DNA from: Korobacter sp036501185
GTDB taxonomy: Bacteria > Acidobacteriota > Terriglobia > Terriglobales > Acidobacteriaceae
DNA: 15,482 bases
Assembly: GCA_036501185.1 (NCBI GenBank)
Contig: DASYAU010000136.1
Location: 1 to 15,482, forward strand
Reading direction: 5' to 3'
Of the stretch, positions 1-6,764 are shown one piece after another; position 1 is the first letter of the stretch; every line of letters starts with the position of its first letter. The position numbers and the translations under genes were made by a program. The notes under the pieces were generated by a model. The model worked only from the letters and a program-made list of their open reading frames with translations, was not told the DNA's origin and ran no database searches.

Positions 1-26
1 ACTTCCGGGAGCTTGACCAGGATTAG

Positions 27-569
27 CTACTTCTTCTCCGACCAGGCCGCCGGCGCGTTCTGCGACATCTGGTACCTAGCCTCGTCTTCGTCGAGAGGCT
101 CGATATCCATATCGGCGTCGCGATCTCCGACATACAGGATCTTCACACGGTAGTAATACGTCTTCCCTGCCTCGAGTTGCAGCTTCGCCAGTGTGATCAC
201 ATCGGACCGCGACGCGAACACCGACTGCCACCGTACGCACAAATGGTGTTCCCCCGCATCCACCTGCAGCGGCAAGTACATGTCTCCTTTGATCGCGCCC
301 ACCCACTGGCCATCGACGCCGATGCGCGCCGTCGCACCGCACCCGTAACGCCCGCCCAGGCAGCCGCCCTGTTTCACCTGGTGGCCAACGAGGTACACCA
401 CCGCCTTACCGCTGTCGGGCGTAATGTTGTCCGCCGCCGCGATACCCGGCTTCACCACAAAGTTCGTACCCGCTGGACCGCAGGCGCTCGCAGCATTGGC
501 TGGTGCAGGATTTTCGCCGGCGAAGGCCGCCAGAGTGCAAAAGAAGAAAGCAAGAAGCATCCGTTTCAT
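27..569 (-). CDS. Secreted DUF2846-like protein, 180 aa
   Basis: Small exported protein of unknown function. Residues 1-26 form a signal peptide (KR, then a hydrophobic run, with an Ala-rich end near ANA). The mature part starts with a CGPA..NFVV motif (C30), then a compact beta-rich region: KAVVYLVGH at 56-64, a glycine/cysteine-rich turn with C70 and C77, VDGQWVGAIKGDMY at 85-98, VDAGEHHLCVRW at 103-114 and LEAGKTYYYRVK at 132-143. This order (VVY, DG, G-Y, GEH, aGKtYYxRv) resembles the DUF2846 family. Four cysteines (30, 70, 77, 111) could form disulfides in the periplasm. The ATG is chosen because GGAAAGGG lies just upstream on the minus strand and it gives a complete signal peptide. It is 119 bp downstream of the MFS gene on the same strand and may have its own promoter. 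The family resemblance is from motif memory; the function is unknown. Confidence 0.8.
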   Translation of the reverse strand: MKRMLLAFFFCTLAAFAGENPAPANAASACGPAGTNFVVKPGIAAADNITPDSGKAVVYLVGHQVKQGGCLGGRYGCGATARIGVDGQWVGAIKGDMYLPLQVDAGEHHLCVRWQSVFASRSDVITLAKLQLEAGKTYYYRVKILYVGDRDADMDIEPLDEDEARYQMSQNAPAAWSEKK

Positions 570-688
570 GAGGCACCCTTTCCAAGAAAATTCACCCTAC
601 TGCATAACGATGATTGGAACCTCAGTCCTTCTCACAGAGCATCTATTTTTGTGAGTTCCGGAAAAGTTTTGTACCTCGGGAACCCGGC

Positions 689-1933
689 TTACGCCGCGCT
701 CTCCGCCGGCTGCGGACGGCTGCGCAGGAATATCCATCCACCAAACGAAATCACCCCGAGGGCCACCGCGCAGGCCGCGAACAGTCGCACCATACCCAGT
801 CGCTGCGCCAGCACGCCACTCAACAGCAAGCCGAGTATTTGCGCGATCGAAATCATGGACATAAACGTACTGCTCACCCGCCCTACCATGTTGTGTGGCG
901 TCTCGCGTTGCGACATGGTTTGCGCGGGAATGAGCACCATCGAGATCGAGAAGCCGAGGAGGAACGTACTAATCGCCGCGATCACCGGATATCGTGACGC
1001 CGCCAGCACCGCCGTGGCCACCCCGAGCGAAAGCAATCCCACCAGCACCACGCCCGGCTTCGGCTTCCCGCCTGAGATCTTCACGATCATCGTGGTTCCC
1101 GCGATCAGTCCTACGCCGATCATGCCGCTCACCACCCCATACATGAAGGTTCCCGCATGCAGCGCATCGCGAACGAAAATCGAAATCAGCGGCGCGAAGG
1201 CGCTCATCACAAACATCGCCACCGCCATGGCCATGAACACAAACGACAGCCCGGGATGCGTAAAGATGAACCGGTTCCCTTCCTTGAAATCGGCGGTCAG
1301 ACCGCGCAGCGTTTTATCCGCTCCCTCGCGCGGTGGCCGATGGATCGTCAGCGTCGAAATCATGAGCGCCGAAAACAAAAAGCTGGCCGCGTCAACGTAA
1401 AAGCACACTCGCTCGCCGGCCCAACCCACCAACGCGGCGGCCGCCACCGGCGCGCCAATGCGGATGAGGTAGAACGCCTGCGACAGCACGGCATTCGCTT
1501 TCAATAGGCGATCACGCGGAACCAGCGTCCGGATGGTAATCGACTGCGCCGGCATGAACGCGCTCGACATAATACTGACGGCGAACATCACCGCCGCAAT
1601 CTGCCGCACATTCACCACCCAGACCAGCGCGAGAACCAGTACCGCGCGCGTGAGGTCGCTCGCAATCATCACCCGCTTCACGTTCCAGTGGTCCACCAGC
1701 ACGCCCGCCGGCGGCCCGATAAAGGCCAACGGCGACACATACGCAATGGTCATTGCCGTAACCTGCACGGGTGTCCCATGCCAGCGAAACGTGATCAGGC
1801 TGATGATCGCAAACAGTGCGATGAAGTCGCCGAAGATGCTGACCAACTGTCCGAACCAAATGGTCCGGAAGCCCGTCAGTTTGAAAATACTTCCTTCGGG
1901 AACGGGCGTTGGGCTTTGGGAGACGGCGGACAC
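689..1933 (-). CDS. MFS transporter, EntS/MFS_3-like exporter, 414 aa
   Basis: Twelve-helix major facilitator transporter of the inner membrane, probably exporting a small molecule by proton antiport; the substrate cannot be read from the sequence. The N-terminus has the FRTIWFGQLVSIFGDF pattern (22-37) common in MFS_3/enterobactin-exporter-like proteins. The loop after helix 2 has GPPAGVLVDHWNVKRVM (73-89), matching MFS motif A (G-x3-D-x2-G/N-R/K-R/K), and a weaker second-half version is present. Length of 414 aa is normal. The start codon is GTG; a nearby upstream ATG is out of frame, and no strong Shine-Dalgarno sequence is visible, so the start is moderately certain. It begins 30 bp after the dehydrogenase stop, so the two genes are probably co-transcribed and the dehydrogenase might act on the exported compound or a precursor. 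Confidence 0.9.
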   Translation of the reverse strand: MSAVSQSPTPVPEGSIFKLTGFRTIWFGQLVSIFGDFIALFAIISLITFRWHGTPVQVTAMTIAYVSPLAFIGPPAGVLVDHWNVKRVMIASDLTRAVLVLALVWVVNVRQIAAVMFAVSIMSSAFMPAQSITIRTLVPRDRLLKANAVLSQAFYLIRIGAPVAAAALVGWAGERVCFYVDAASFLFSALMISTLTIHRPPREGADKTLRGLTADFKEGNRFIFTHPGLSFVFMAMAVAMFVMSAFAPLISIFVRDALHAGTFMYGVVSGMIGVGLIAGTTMIVKISGGKPKPGVVLVGLLSLGVATAVLAASRYPVIAAISTFLLGFSISMVLIPAQTMSQRETPHNMVGRVSSTFMSMISIAQILGLLLSGVLAQRLGMVRLFAACAVALGVISFGGWIFLRSRPQPAESAA

Positions 1934-1963
1934 AGTAAAGGCATTCTATCGTGCCGCAATTAA

Positions 1964-2983
1964 CTATGGGTTCAGCACGACCTTGCCGAACTGCTCACCT
2001 TTTTCCAAATATTCATGAGCCTTGGCGGCCTCGCGCAATGGAAAACTCTTATCCACAACCGGCTTCAGTTTTCCGGCGAAAACGTACTTGAGCGCCTGGT
2101 TCAGATCATCCATCGTCCCCATGAACGATCCCATGAACGTAAGCTGCCGCGTGAATAGCACGCGCAAATCAAGCTTACCTTCCGGCCCGGTCGTCGCTCC
2201 GCACGTAACCAGCGTGCCGCCCACGCGCATGGATCGCAGACTTTCCGGCCAGGTCTTTTCGCCCGTGTGCTCGAACACCACATCCACCCCGCCCTTCACA
2301 ATCTTCTTCACTTCGTCGCTGATTTTTTGCTTGTAGTGGTTAAGCGTGAAGTCGGCGCCGAGTTCGTGCGCGAGCTCAAGCTTCCGCTCGCTTCCCGCCG
2401 TGGTGATCACCGTACAGCCCACCATTTTGCAGATCTGGATCGCCGCGCTCCCCACGCCCGACCCCGCGCCCCATACCAGGACCGTCTGCCCATGCTGGAT
2501 ATTCGCGCGCGAAACCAGCATGTGCCACGCCGTCAGAAACACCAGCGGAACGCTGGCCGCTTCGTCGTAGGTGAGCGAGTCCGGGATCGGGATGACTTCC
2601 ACCCGCGGCACCGCCGTGTACTCGCAATCGCCGCCATTAATCCGTTCACCGCGCGCAGCGAATTGCCGGCAGAAGCTGTGCTCGCCGCGCAAGCAAAATT
2701 CGCAGTGATAGCAAGCATGCATCGGCGCCAGTAAAACGCGCTGCCCCTCCTTGAGATCAGTCACATACTCGCCCAACTTCGCCACCACGCCACTCACATC
2801 GCTGCCCAAAATCAAAGGGAGCTTAATGCCTGGAATACCTTTGCGAATCCACAGATCGAGATGATTGAGCGCACACGCCTTCACCTGCACCAGCACCTGG
2901 TCTTTGCGCAACTCGGGCTCAGGCACGTCTTCGTACTTGAGAACTTCGGGACCGCCGAACTCATGAATGCGGATGGCTTTCAT
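1964..2983 (-). CDS. Zinc-binding dehydrogenase / quinone oxidoreductase family (MDR), 339 aa
   Basis: Medium-chain dehydrogenase/reductase, cytoplasmic, NAD(P)H-dependent. The GroES-like domain covers about 1-130 and the Rossmann domain about 160-290, with a GAGSGVG nucleotide-binding loop at 172-178. The structural zinc site is intact: C91, C94, C97 and C105 in C-x2-C-x2-C-x7-C spacing. The catalytic zinc ligands of true alcohol dehydrogenases are missing: the Cys position is N40 (CALNHLD) and the GHE motif is GSD (60-62). This combination points to a reductase acting without catalytic zinc, for example on an activated double bond or quinone, rather than a classical alcohol dehydrogenase. 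TAGSERK after the second beta strand leaves cofactor choice open. The ATG has a clear TAGGAG Shine-Dalgarno. It is first of a probable two-gene unit with the MFS exporter and divergent from the gene at 3081. Confidence 0.9.
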   Translation of the reverse strand: MKAIRIHEFGGPEVLKYEDVPEPELRKDQVLVQVKACALNHLDLWIRKGIPGIKLPLILGSDVSGVVAKLGEYVTDLKEGQRVLLAPMHACYHCEFCLRGEHSFCRQFAARGERINGGDCEYTAVPRVEVIPIPDSLTYDEAASVPLVFLTAWHMLVSRANIQHGQTVLVWGAGSGVGSAAIQICKMVGCTVITTAGSERKLELAHELGADFTLNHYKQKISDEVKKIVKGGVDVVFEHTGEKTWPESLRSMRVGGTLVTCGATTGPEGKLDLRVLFTRQLTFMGSFMGTMDDLNQALKYVFAGKLKPVVDKSFPLREAAKAHEYLEKGEQFGKVVLNP

Positions 2984-3029
2984 TGGGGCTCCTACAGAGA
3001 ACCAAGAAATGTAGCACGCAAACGCAGGC

Positions 3030-3059
3030 TTGCTCCGTCGATGAGCAGAGCAGTACGAT
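3030..3059 (+). promoter_or_regulatory. Possible sigma70-like promoter for the secreted protein at 3081
   Basis: In the 97-bp divergent gap, TTGCTC (3030-3035) and TACGAT (3054-3059) are separated by 18 bp and lie about 20 bp before the ATG. The match is partial (3/6 and 4/6), so this is only a candidate. Confidence 0.2.
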
Positions 3060-3080
3060 TACGCCGTCGGAAAAGGGACC

Positions 3081-3821
3081 ATGCGCAAGATCTCTCTGAT
3101 GGTGTTCGTCTTGTTCGCATCGGCAGCCGCCCTCGCCATGACCTGCGAGAGCAGCGCCGTTGTGCAACGCACCACGGTTGACGCCTGGGCTCCGGTGTTT
3201 GTGGGACGGGTGACTTTGCTCTACGGCAACGTAACCAGAGAGGCCGATGGCCGAGAGTATGGCTACAAAGCGGAGCTTCAGATCGAAAAGCGGTTCTGGG
3301 GCGTTCCCAAAGAAGTGCCTGAGCGCATCAGGGTCGTTGGCCTGGCTTCGCCCCTTCGTTGGTATCTCGACGGGGAATACCTCGTGGTTGGAATGACTGA
3401 AATCTTGGAAGAGGAAGACGGCTGGACCGTGGTGGTCGACAGTTGTAGCGCGACCCGTTTGCTAAACGATTCGCGAGTCGGATTGCGTACGATGGTAAAG
3501 GGCTTCTGCGATAAACCGGGCGGCACGATCGTGGCCCAACTCTGGGCTAGGGATGGCAGTACCAGAAGTCCTCTCAAAAACGTCCAAGTCCGCATCAGCG
3601 ATGGAAAAGGTAAAGTCACAACCACCACAACCGATGACGATGGGATCTACGCAGTACATCATCTGCCGATGGGTGCCTATCGAATTAATACACAGATTCC
3701 CGCGTCACTCACCCTGGCGCAATTTCAAATTACCGGGTCAGAAGTGCGGGAAGCGGGCGAATGTGTGGACGGTTCGCAGGAGTTTGAGTCAACCAAAGCC
3801 AGTCCAGGAAATTCGCAGTAA
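3081..3821 (+). CDS. Secreted TIMP/netrin-like plus carboxypeptidase-regulatory-like protein, 246 aa
   Basis: Exported protein with two apparent beta domains. Residues 1-19 are a signal peptide, with cleavage probably near ALA and the mature chain starting close to C22. Residues about 22-140 resemble bacterial TIMP/netrin-like domains: an early Cys, an APVFVGRV strand (37-44), an F-x-V/I-x-x-x-W/F-x-G-like stretch (LQIEKRFWGV, 66-75), DGEYLVVG (97-104) and a late Cys (DSCSATR, 120-126). Residues about 146-205 form a carboxypeptidase-regulatory-like/SdrD-B-like fold, with PLKNVQVRISDGKG then TTDDDGIYAVHHLPMGAYRI. Such domains usually lie on the cell surface or in the periplasm and mediate binding rather than catalysis. 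The ATG follows AAAAGGGA. The C-terminal 35 residues are hydrophilic. It is divergent from the dehydrogenase and 43 bp before xdhC, so readthrough into the Mo block is possible but a functional link is not evident. Confidence 0.75.
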   Translation: MRKISLMVFVLFASAAALAMTCESSAVVQRTTVDAWAPVFVGRVTLLYGNVTREADGREYGYKAELQIEKRFWGVPKEVPERIRVVGLASPLRWYLDGEYLVVGMTEILEEEDGWTVVVDSCSATRLLNDSRVGLRTMVKGFCDKPGGTIVAQLWARDGSTRSPLKNVQVRISDGKGKVTTTTTDDDGIYAVHHLPMGAYRINTQIPASLTLAQFQITGSEVREAGECVDGSQEFESTKASPGNSQ

Positions 3822-3864
3822 ATCGCATGTCGCGCCGCGGGCCACTTGCGTCTAACATAGCCCC

Positions 3865-4707
3865 ATGGACCTCTACGAGGAACTCGTCGAACTCCGCCGC
3901 CAGGGACGCCGCGGCGCCGTCGCCACCATCGTCAATGTGCGCGGCTCAATTCCGTCGTTCCGCACCGCGAAGATGCTCGTCCGCGATGACGGCTCCATCG
4001 TCGGCACCATCGGCGGAGGCTGCGTCGAGGCCGAAGTCTGGCAGGCCGCTCGTGAGGTCATGGAACAGGAGAAGCCTCGTACCCTCGTCTTCAACCTGAA
4101 TGAAAATCCCAAGTACGACACCGGTCTAGTCTGCGGTGGAACCCTGGAGATCTTCGTGGAACCTGTACTGCCGCCCGCGCTGCTCTACATCTTCGGCGCC
4201 GGACACGTCGCTTACAGTCTTTACCAGGTCGCCCAAATCGCCGGCTTCGACATCACCGTAATCGACGACCGCGAGAGCTACGCCAACCGCGACCGCTTTC
4301 CCACCGCCCGCGACGTTATCGCCGACGACTTCGAGAAGGCCTGCGAGCGCCTGCACATCAGCGAATCCGCCTACATTGTCATCGTCACCCGCGGCCACCG
4401 CGACGATATGCGAGTCCTGCGCTGGGCCGTGAACACGCCCGCGCGCTACGTCGGCATGATTGGCTCCCGCCGCAAGGTCATCACGATTTACAAAGAGCTC
4501 GAGAAGGAAGGCATCCCGCTCTCGAAATTCGAGAACGTACATGCCCCCATCGGTCTCGAAATCGGCGCTCTCACCCCCGAAGAAATTGCCGTATCCATCG
4601 TCGCCGAAATGGTCGCCCTCCGCCGCAACGCTTCGCCCGAGACGAAAAGCAAGGCCTACCGCGTGATCATCAGCGGTGACCATGTAGAAGAAAGCGCGAA
4701 ACCATGA
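3865..4707 (+). CDS. xdhC: XdhC/CoxI-family molybdenum hydroxylase maturation factor, 280 aa
   Basis: XdhC-type protein that binds molybdenum cofactor, promotes its sulfuration and hands it to xanthine dehydrogenase/CO dehydrogenase/aldehyde oxidoreductase-type enzymes; cytoplasmic. The N-terminal XdhC_CoxI domain shows RGSIPSFRTAKMLV (26-39), TIGGGCVEAEV (48-58) with C53, and TGLVCGGTLEIFVEP (86-100) with C90. The C-terminal Rossmann domain has YIFGAGHVA (108-116), TVIDDRESYANRDRFP (131-146), VTRGHRDDMRVL (174-185), YVGMIGSRRKV (195-205) and HAPIGLEIGALTPEEIAVSI (226-245). All are diagnostic, and length matches the two-domain form. Paralogues CoxI/CoxF are possible, so the symbol is a family label. 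No strong Shine-Dalgarno precedes the ATG, which is set by the conserved start of domain 1. Its stop overlaps the next start as ATGA, implying translational coupling with the mocA-like gene. No molybdenum hydroxylase structural gene is in the window. Confidence 0.93.
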   Translation: MDLYEELVELRRQGRRGAVATIVNVRGSIPSFRTAKMLVRDDGSIVGTIGGGCVEAEVWQAAREVMEQEKPRTLVFNLNENPKYDTGLVCGGTLEIFVEPVLPPALLYIFGAGHVAYSLYQVAQIAGFDITVIDDRESYANRDRFPTARDVIADDFEKACERLHISESAYIVIVTRGHRDDMRVLRWAVNTPARYVGMIGSRRKVITIYKELEKEGIPLSKFENVHAPIGLEIGALTPEEIAVSIVAEMVALRRNASPETKSKAYRVIISGDHVEESAKP

Positions 4708-5351
4708 CCCGTGCACCGGGCTTCTGCGGCGTAATCCTCGCGGCGGGCGCAAGCACTCGAATGGGCCGCGACAAAGCCCTCCTTCCCTGGCCCGCCGACC
4801 TCACCACGCCGACGACCTGGCGCCAAACGTTTCTCGGCGCAGCCATCGAAATGCTCCGCCCGCACACCGATCTCGTCATGGTGGTCGCTGGCGCAAACGA
4901 AAATTCGGTGATGCCCGTTGTCTACTCCGCTGGAGCCTTTCTCATCACCAACCCCAACCCCGAGCTGGGACAATTCAGCTCCCTTCAAGTAGGACTTCAA
5001 GAAGTTATGAACCGCGGCCGCGACGCCGCCATGGTCGCCCTCGTCGATCGGCCGCCAGTTCTCCCGAAGACCGTCGAAGCCCTGCGCGCTGCCTTCATTG
5101 CCGCGCCCGATCCCATCTGGGCAGTCGTTCCAGAGTTTCAGGGCAAGCACGGTCATCCTTACGTTATGGGCCGCGAAATGATCGGGGCCTTCCTGCGCGC
5201 GCCGGTCACCGCCACTGCCCAGGATGTGGAACATGCGAACCAGGCGCACATTCTTTATCAGCCTGTTAACGATCCTCACGTATGCTCCAATATTGACACG
5301 CCTGAGGATTTCCAGAACCTCTCGCAATCTCACACGGGACCGACGCATTGA
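4704..5351 (+). CDS. mocA: MobA/MocA-like molybdopterin nucleotidyltransferase, 215 aa
   Basis: Nucleotidyltransferase of the MobA/MocA family, expected to transfer CMP (MocA) or GMP (MobA) from the triphosphate onto molybdopterin. The signature LAAGASTRMGRDK lies at 12-24, NPNPELGQFSSLQVGL at 83-98, the metal-binding aspartate at D115 in ALVDRP (112-117; usually GDxP or GDQP), GKHGHPYVM at 147-155 and NIDTPEDF at 196-203. NPxxxxGxxSSLxxGL together with GxxGHP is typical of the MocA/YgfJ side, and pairing with xdhC, which serves cytosine-dinucleotide Mo hydroxylases, supports CTP specificity; the substrate is nevertheless inferred. Length is normal. Translation is coupled on both sides: its ATG overlaps the xdhC stop and its TGA overlaps the HAD start. 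Confidence 0.88.
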   Translation: MTRAPGFCGVILAAGASTRMGRDKALLPWPADLTTPTTWRQTFLGAAIEMLRPHTDLVMVVAGANENSVMPVVYSAGAFLITNPNPELGQFSSLQVGLQEVMNRGRDAAMVALVDRPPVLPKTVEALRAAFIAAPDPIWAVVPEFQGKHGHPYVMGREMIGAFLRAPVTATAQDVEHANQAHILYQPVNDPHVCSNIDTPEDFQNLSQSHTGPTH

Positions 5352-6064
5352 GCCCTGCATCATCCGAAAAACTTTCTGAACGCGCCGCGCGATTCGTTGA
5401 TTCGGTGCTCGCTCTCGACCTCAAAATCGCCGTCTTCGATTGCGACGGCACTCTCTGGGAGCACGACAGCGGCACCCTATTCTTCCGCTGGGAACAGGAA
5501 CGCGGCTTCGTTCCAAAAGAAGCCATCGACTGGATCCTTCCTCGCTATAGTTCCTATCTCGAAAGCGGCGCCATCGCCGAAGAAGTCATGTGCGGCGACA
5601 TGGTCACCATCCACAGCGGCCTAACCGACGCCTTCCTCCGCGCCGAAGCCCGCACCTTCTGGCACAAGCAAATCCACGGCTGCATCTTTCCCGAAATGTT
5701 CAAGCTCACCCACGCACTCCGCGATCGCGGGGTGGAGCTTTGGGCCGTCTCCTCAACGAACAACTGGGTCGTTGAAGTCGGCGCCGAATTCTTCGGCATC
5801 GCGCCGGCCCACGTGCTCGCCGCCGAAGTCCACCTTGAGAGCGGCAAAGCCACCCAGCACTTGGTGCGGGTCCCGTCCGGTCCGTACAAAGCAACCGCCA
5901 TCCGCGACGTCATCCGCCGCCCGCCCGACGCCGTCTTCGGCAACTCCATTCACGACCTCGACATGCTTGAGATCGCCCGTCATCCGTTCGTCATCCATCC
6001 CAATCCCGACCTGCGCAAAATCGCTGAAGCACGCGGCTGGCCGATTTACGAGCCTTTGCAGTAA
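5348..6064 (+). CDS. HAD-superfamily (IB-type) phosphatase, 238 aa, TTG start
   Basis: Haloacid dehalogenase-type phosphohydrolase, probably cytoplasmic; substrate unknown. Motif I is VFDCDGTLW (29-37) with nucleophile D31 and acid D33; motif II Ser/Thr is in WAVSSTNN (132-139); motif III is K181 (PYKATAI); motif IV is FGNSIHDLDML (197-207), with D203 and D205 and Asn replacing the Asp of the usual GDSxxD. An all-alpha cap between motifs I and II (about 45-125) matches the SerB-like subclass IB. The start is TTG overlapping the mocA TGA (TTGA); an in-frame GTG at 5405 would also keep motif I, but the coupling favours TTG. The role in the Mo block is unknown. The last codons (about 6011-6064) are the left end of a tandem duplication, and a decayed copy lies at 6387-6440. 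Confidence 0.85.
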   Translation: MSPASSEKLSERAARFVDSVLALDLKIAVFDCDGTLWEHDSGTLFFRWEQERGFVPKEAIDWILPRYSSYLESGAIAEEVMCGDMVTIHSGLTDAFLRAEARTFWHKQIHGCIFPEMFKLTHALRDRGVELWAVSSTNNWVVEVGAEFFGIAPAHVLAAEVHLESGKATQHLVRVPSGPYKATAIRDVIRRPPDAVFGNSIHDLDMLEIARHPFVIHPNPDLRKIAEARGWPIYEPLQ

Positions 6065-6076
6065 CATCGTCGGCTT

Positions 6077-6388
6077 ATGAGAAACTTCTCCCGGATTTTC
6101 GTCTCAGTGGCCGCCCTCCTCGCTTTGGCAGCGCCCGCTTTTGCAGGACTCACCGACGATCCCGTGTACGACAAGCAGTGCGCCAAGTGTCACGGCAAAA
6201 CCGCCGACGGACGCCACTTTGGCGGGCCCTCCCTGCGCACAACCAGCCTCTCTCTGGATGAGATTAAGACCACGATTGCGAACGGCAAGGGCCGGATGCC
6301 GAAGTTCGCCGACAAACTCACGCCCGAGCAGATCAATGCGCTCAGTGCCGAGATCAAAGAACTCAGTGGGGGCCAGCCGTCGCACTAG
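6077..6388 (+). CDS. Small secreted monohaem cytochrome c (copy 1), 103 aa
   Basis: Class I c-type cytochrome exported to the periplasm, an electron carrier. Residues 1-23 are a signal peptide ending AFA. The haem-binding motif is C35-A-K-C38-H39, and the distal axial ligand is probably M74 in GKGRMPKF. The typical C-terminal helix (TPEQINALSAEIKEL) is present. About 80 mature residues is normal for a cytochrome c6/c5-like or cytochrome-c-subunit domain. It starts 12 bp after the HAD stop and is probably in the xdhC-mocA-HAD transcript. A periplasmic partner for a molybdenum hydroxylase is one possibility, by inference only. No Shine-Dalgarno is visible in the leader. It is 54/103 identical, without gaps, to the next gene. 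Confidence 0.9.
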   Translation: MRNFSRIFVSVAALLALAAPAFAGLTDDPVYDKQCAKCHGKTADGRHFGGPSLRTTSLSLDEIKTTIANGKGRMPKFADKLTPEQINALSAEIKELSGGQPSH

Positions 6389-6440
6389 CCCAGATCTTGC
6401 TGAACAAAGTAGCTGGCCGATTCACGAGCCTTTGCAGTAA
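6387..6440 (+). pseudogene. Fossil 3' end of the HAD phosphatase gene between the cytochromes
   Basis: This stretch reads PDL-AEQSSWPIHEPLQ-stop in one frame, against PDLRKIAEARGWPIYEPLQ-stop at the true HAD C-terminus. It has no start of its own and lies just after the stop of cytochrome copy 1, in a different frame. It is best read as the leftover end of the duplicated unit. Confidence 0.75.
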
Positions 6441-6452
6441 TATCGTCGGCCT

Positions 6453-6764
6453 ATGAGAAACCTCACTCGGCTGTTCGGGTCCATAGCCGTCCTCGTCGCC
6501 ATGGCTGCGCCCGCACTCGGCGCTCTCGCCAGCGATCCTGTCTACGACAAACAGTGTGCCAAGTGCCACGGGAAATACGGCGAAGGGCACCCCGACCGCG
6601 GCCCTTCCCTGCAGACCACGACCCTCTCGATGGAAGACATCAAGAACGTCATCCTGAACGGGAAAGGCAAAATGCCTGGCTATAACGGCAGGCTGATGAG
6701 CAGCCAGGTGGATGCGCTCGCCGGCGAGATCGTTGACGTCAGCAAGAACGCGCAGCCGCACTAA
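6453..6764 (+). CDS. Small secreted monohaem cytochrome c (copy 2), 103 aa
   Basis: Paralogue of the preceding cytochrome and of identical length. The signal peptide is 1-24 (APALGA), the haem site C35-A-K-C38-H39 in DPVYDKQCAKCHGK, and the probable Met ligand M74 in GKGKMPGY. The core DPVYDKQCAKCHGK is identical in both copies; the surface segment after it (YGEGHPDRG versus TADGRHFGG) and the C-terminal helix differ most, which suggests different redox partners. Its leader is nearly identical to that of copy 1. The 3' end overlaps by 26 bp the convergent scaffold gene on the minus strand. Confidence 0.9.
   Translation: MRNLTRLFGSIAVLVAMAAPALGALASDPVYDKQCAKCHGKYGEGHPDRGPSLQTTTLSMEDIKNVILNGKGKMPGYNGRLMSSQVDALAGEIVDVSKNAQPH

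Larger units (their letters stand above)
6011..6764 (+). repeat. 376-bp tandem duplication (HAD gene tail plus cytochrome c gene)
   Basis: Copy A is about 6011-6388 and copy B about 6387-6764. At an offset of exactly 376, positions 6036-6085 and 6412-6461 match at 47 of 50 bases (my count), spanning the last HAD codons, the stop, the leader and the first cytochrome codons. Further left, copy B still encodes P-D-L (synonymous third-base differences), a probable 9-bp deletion, then A-E...WPIHEPLQ-stop, against A-E...WPIYEPLQ-stop in the HAD gene. To the right the two cytochrome genes align without gaps over 103 codons. Confidence 0.85.

Noticed and set aside
177..1400. Long plus-strand open frame of 407 codons opposite the first two genes
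   Set aside because: It runs across two convincing minus-strand genes with a signal peptide and MFS motifs, and its translation is low in recognisable motifs and rich in Arg, Pro and Thr; a high-GC antisense shadow.
4126..5363. Minus-strand open frames opposite xdhC and mocA
   Set aside because: Gly/Asp/Val-rich mirror-image translations of strongly conserved plus-strand genes.
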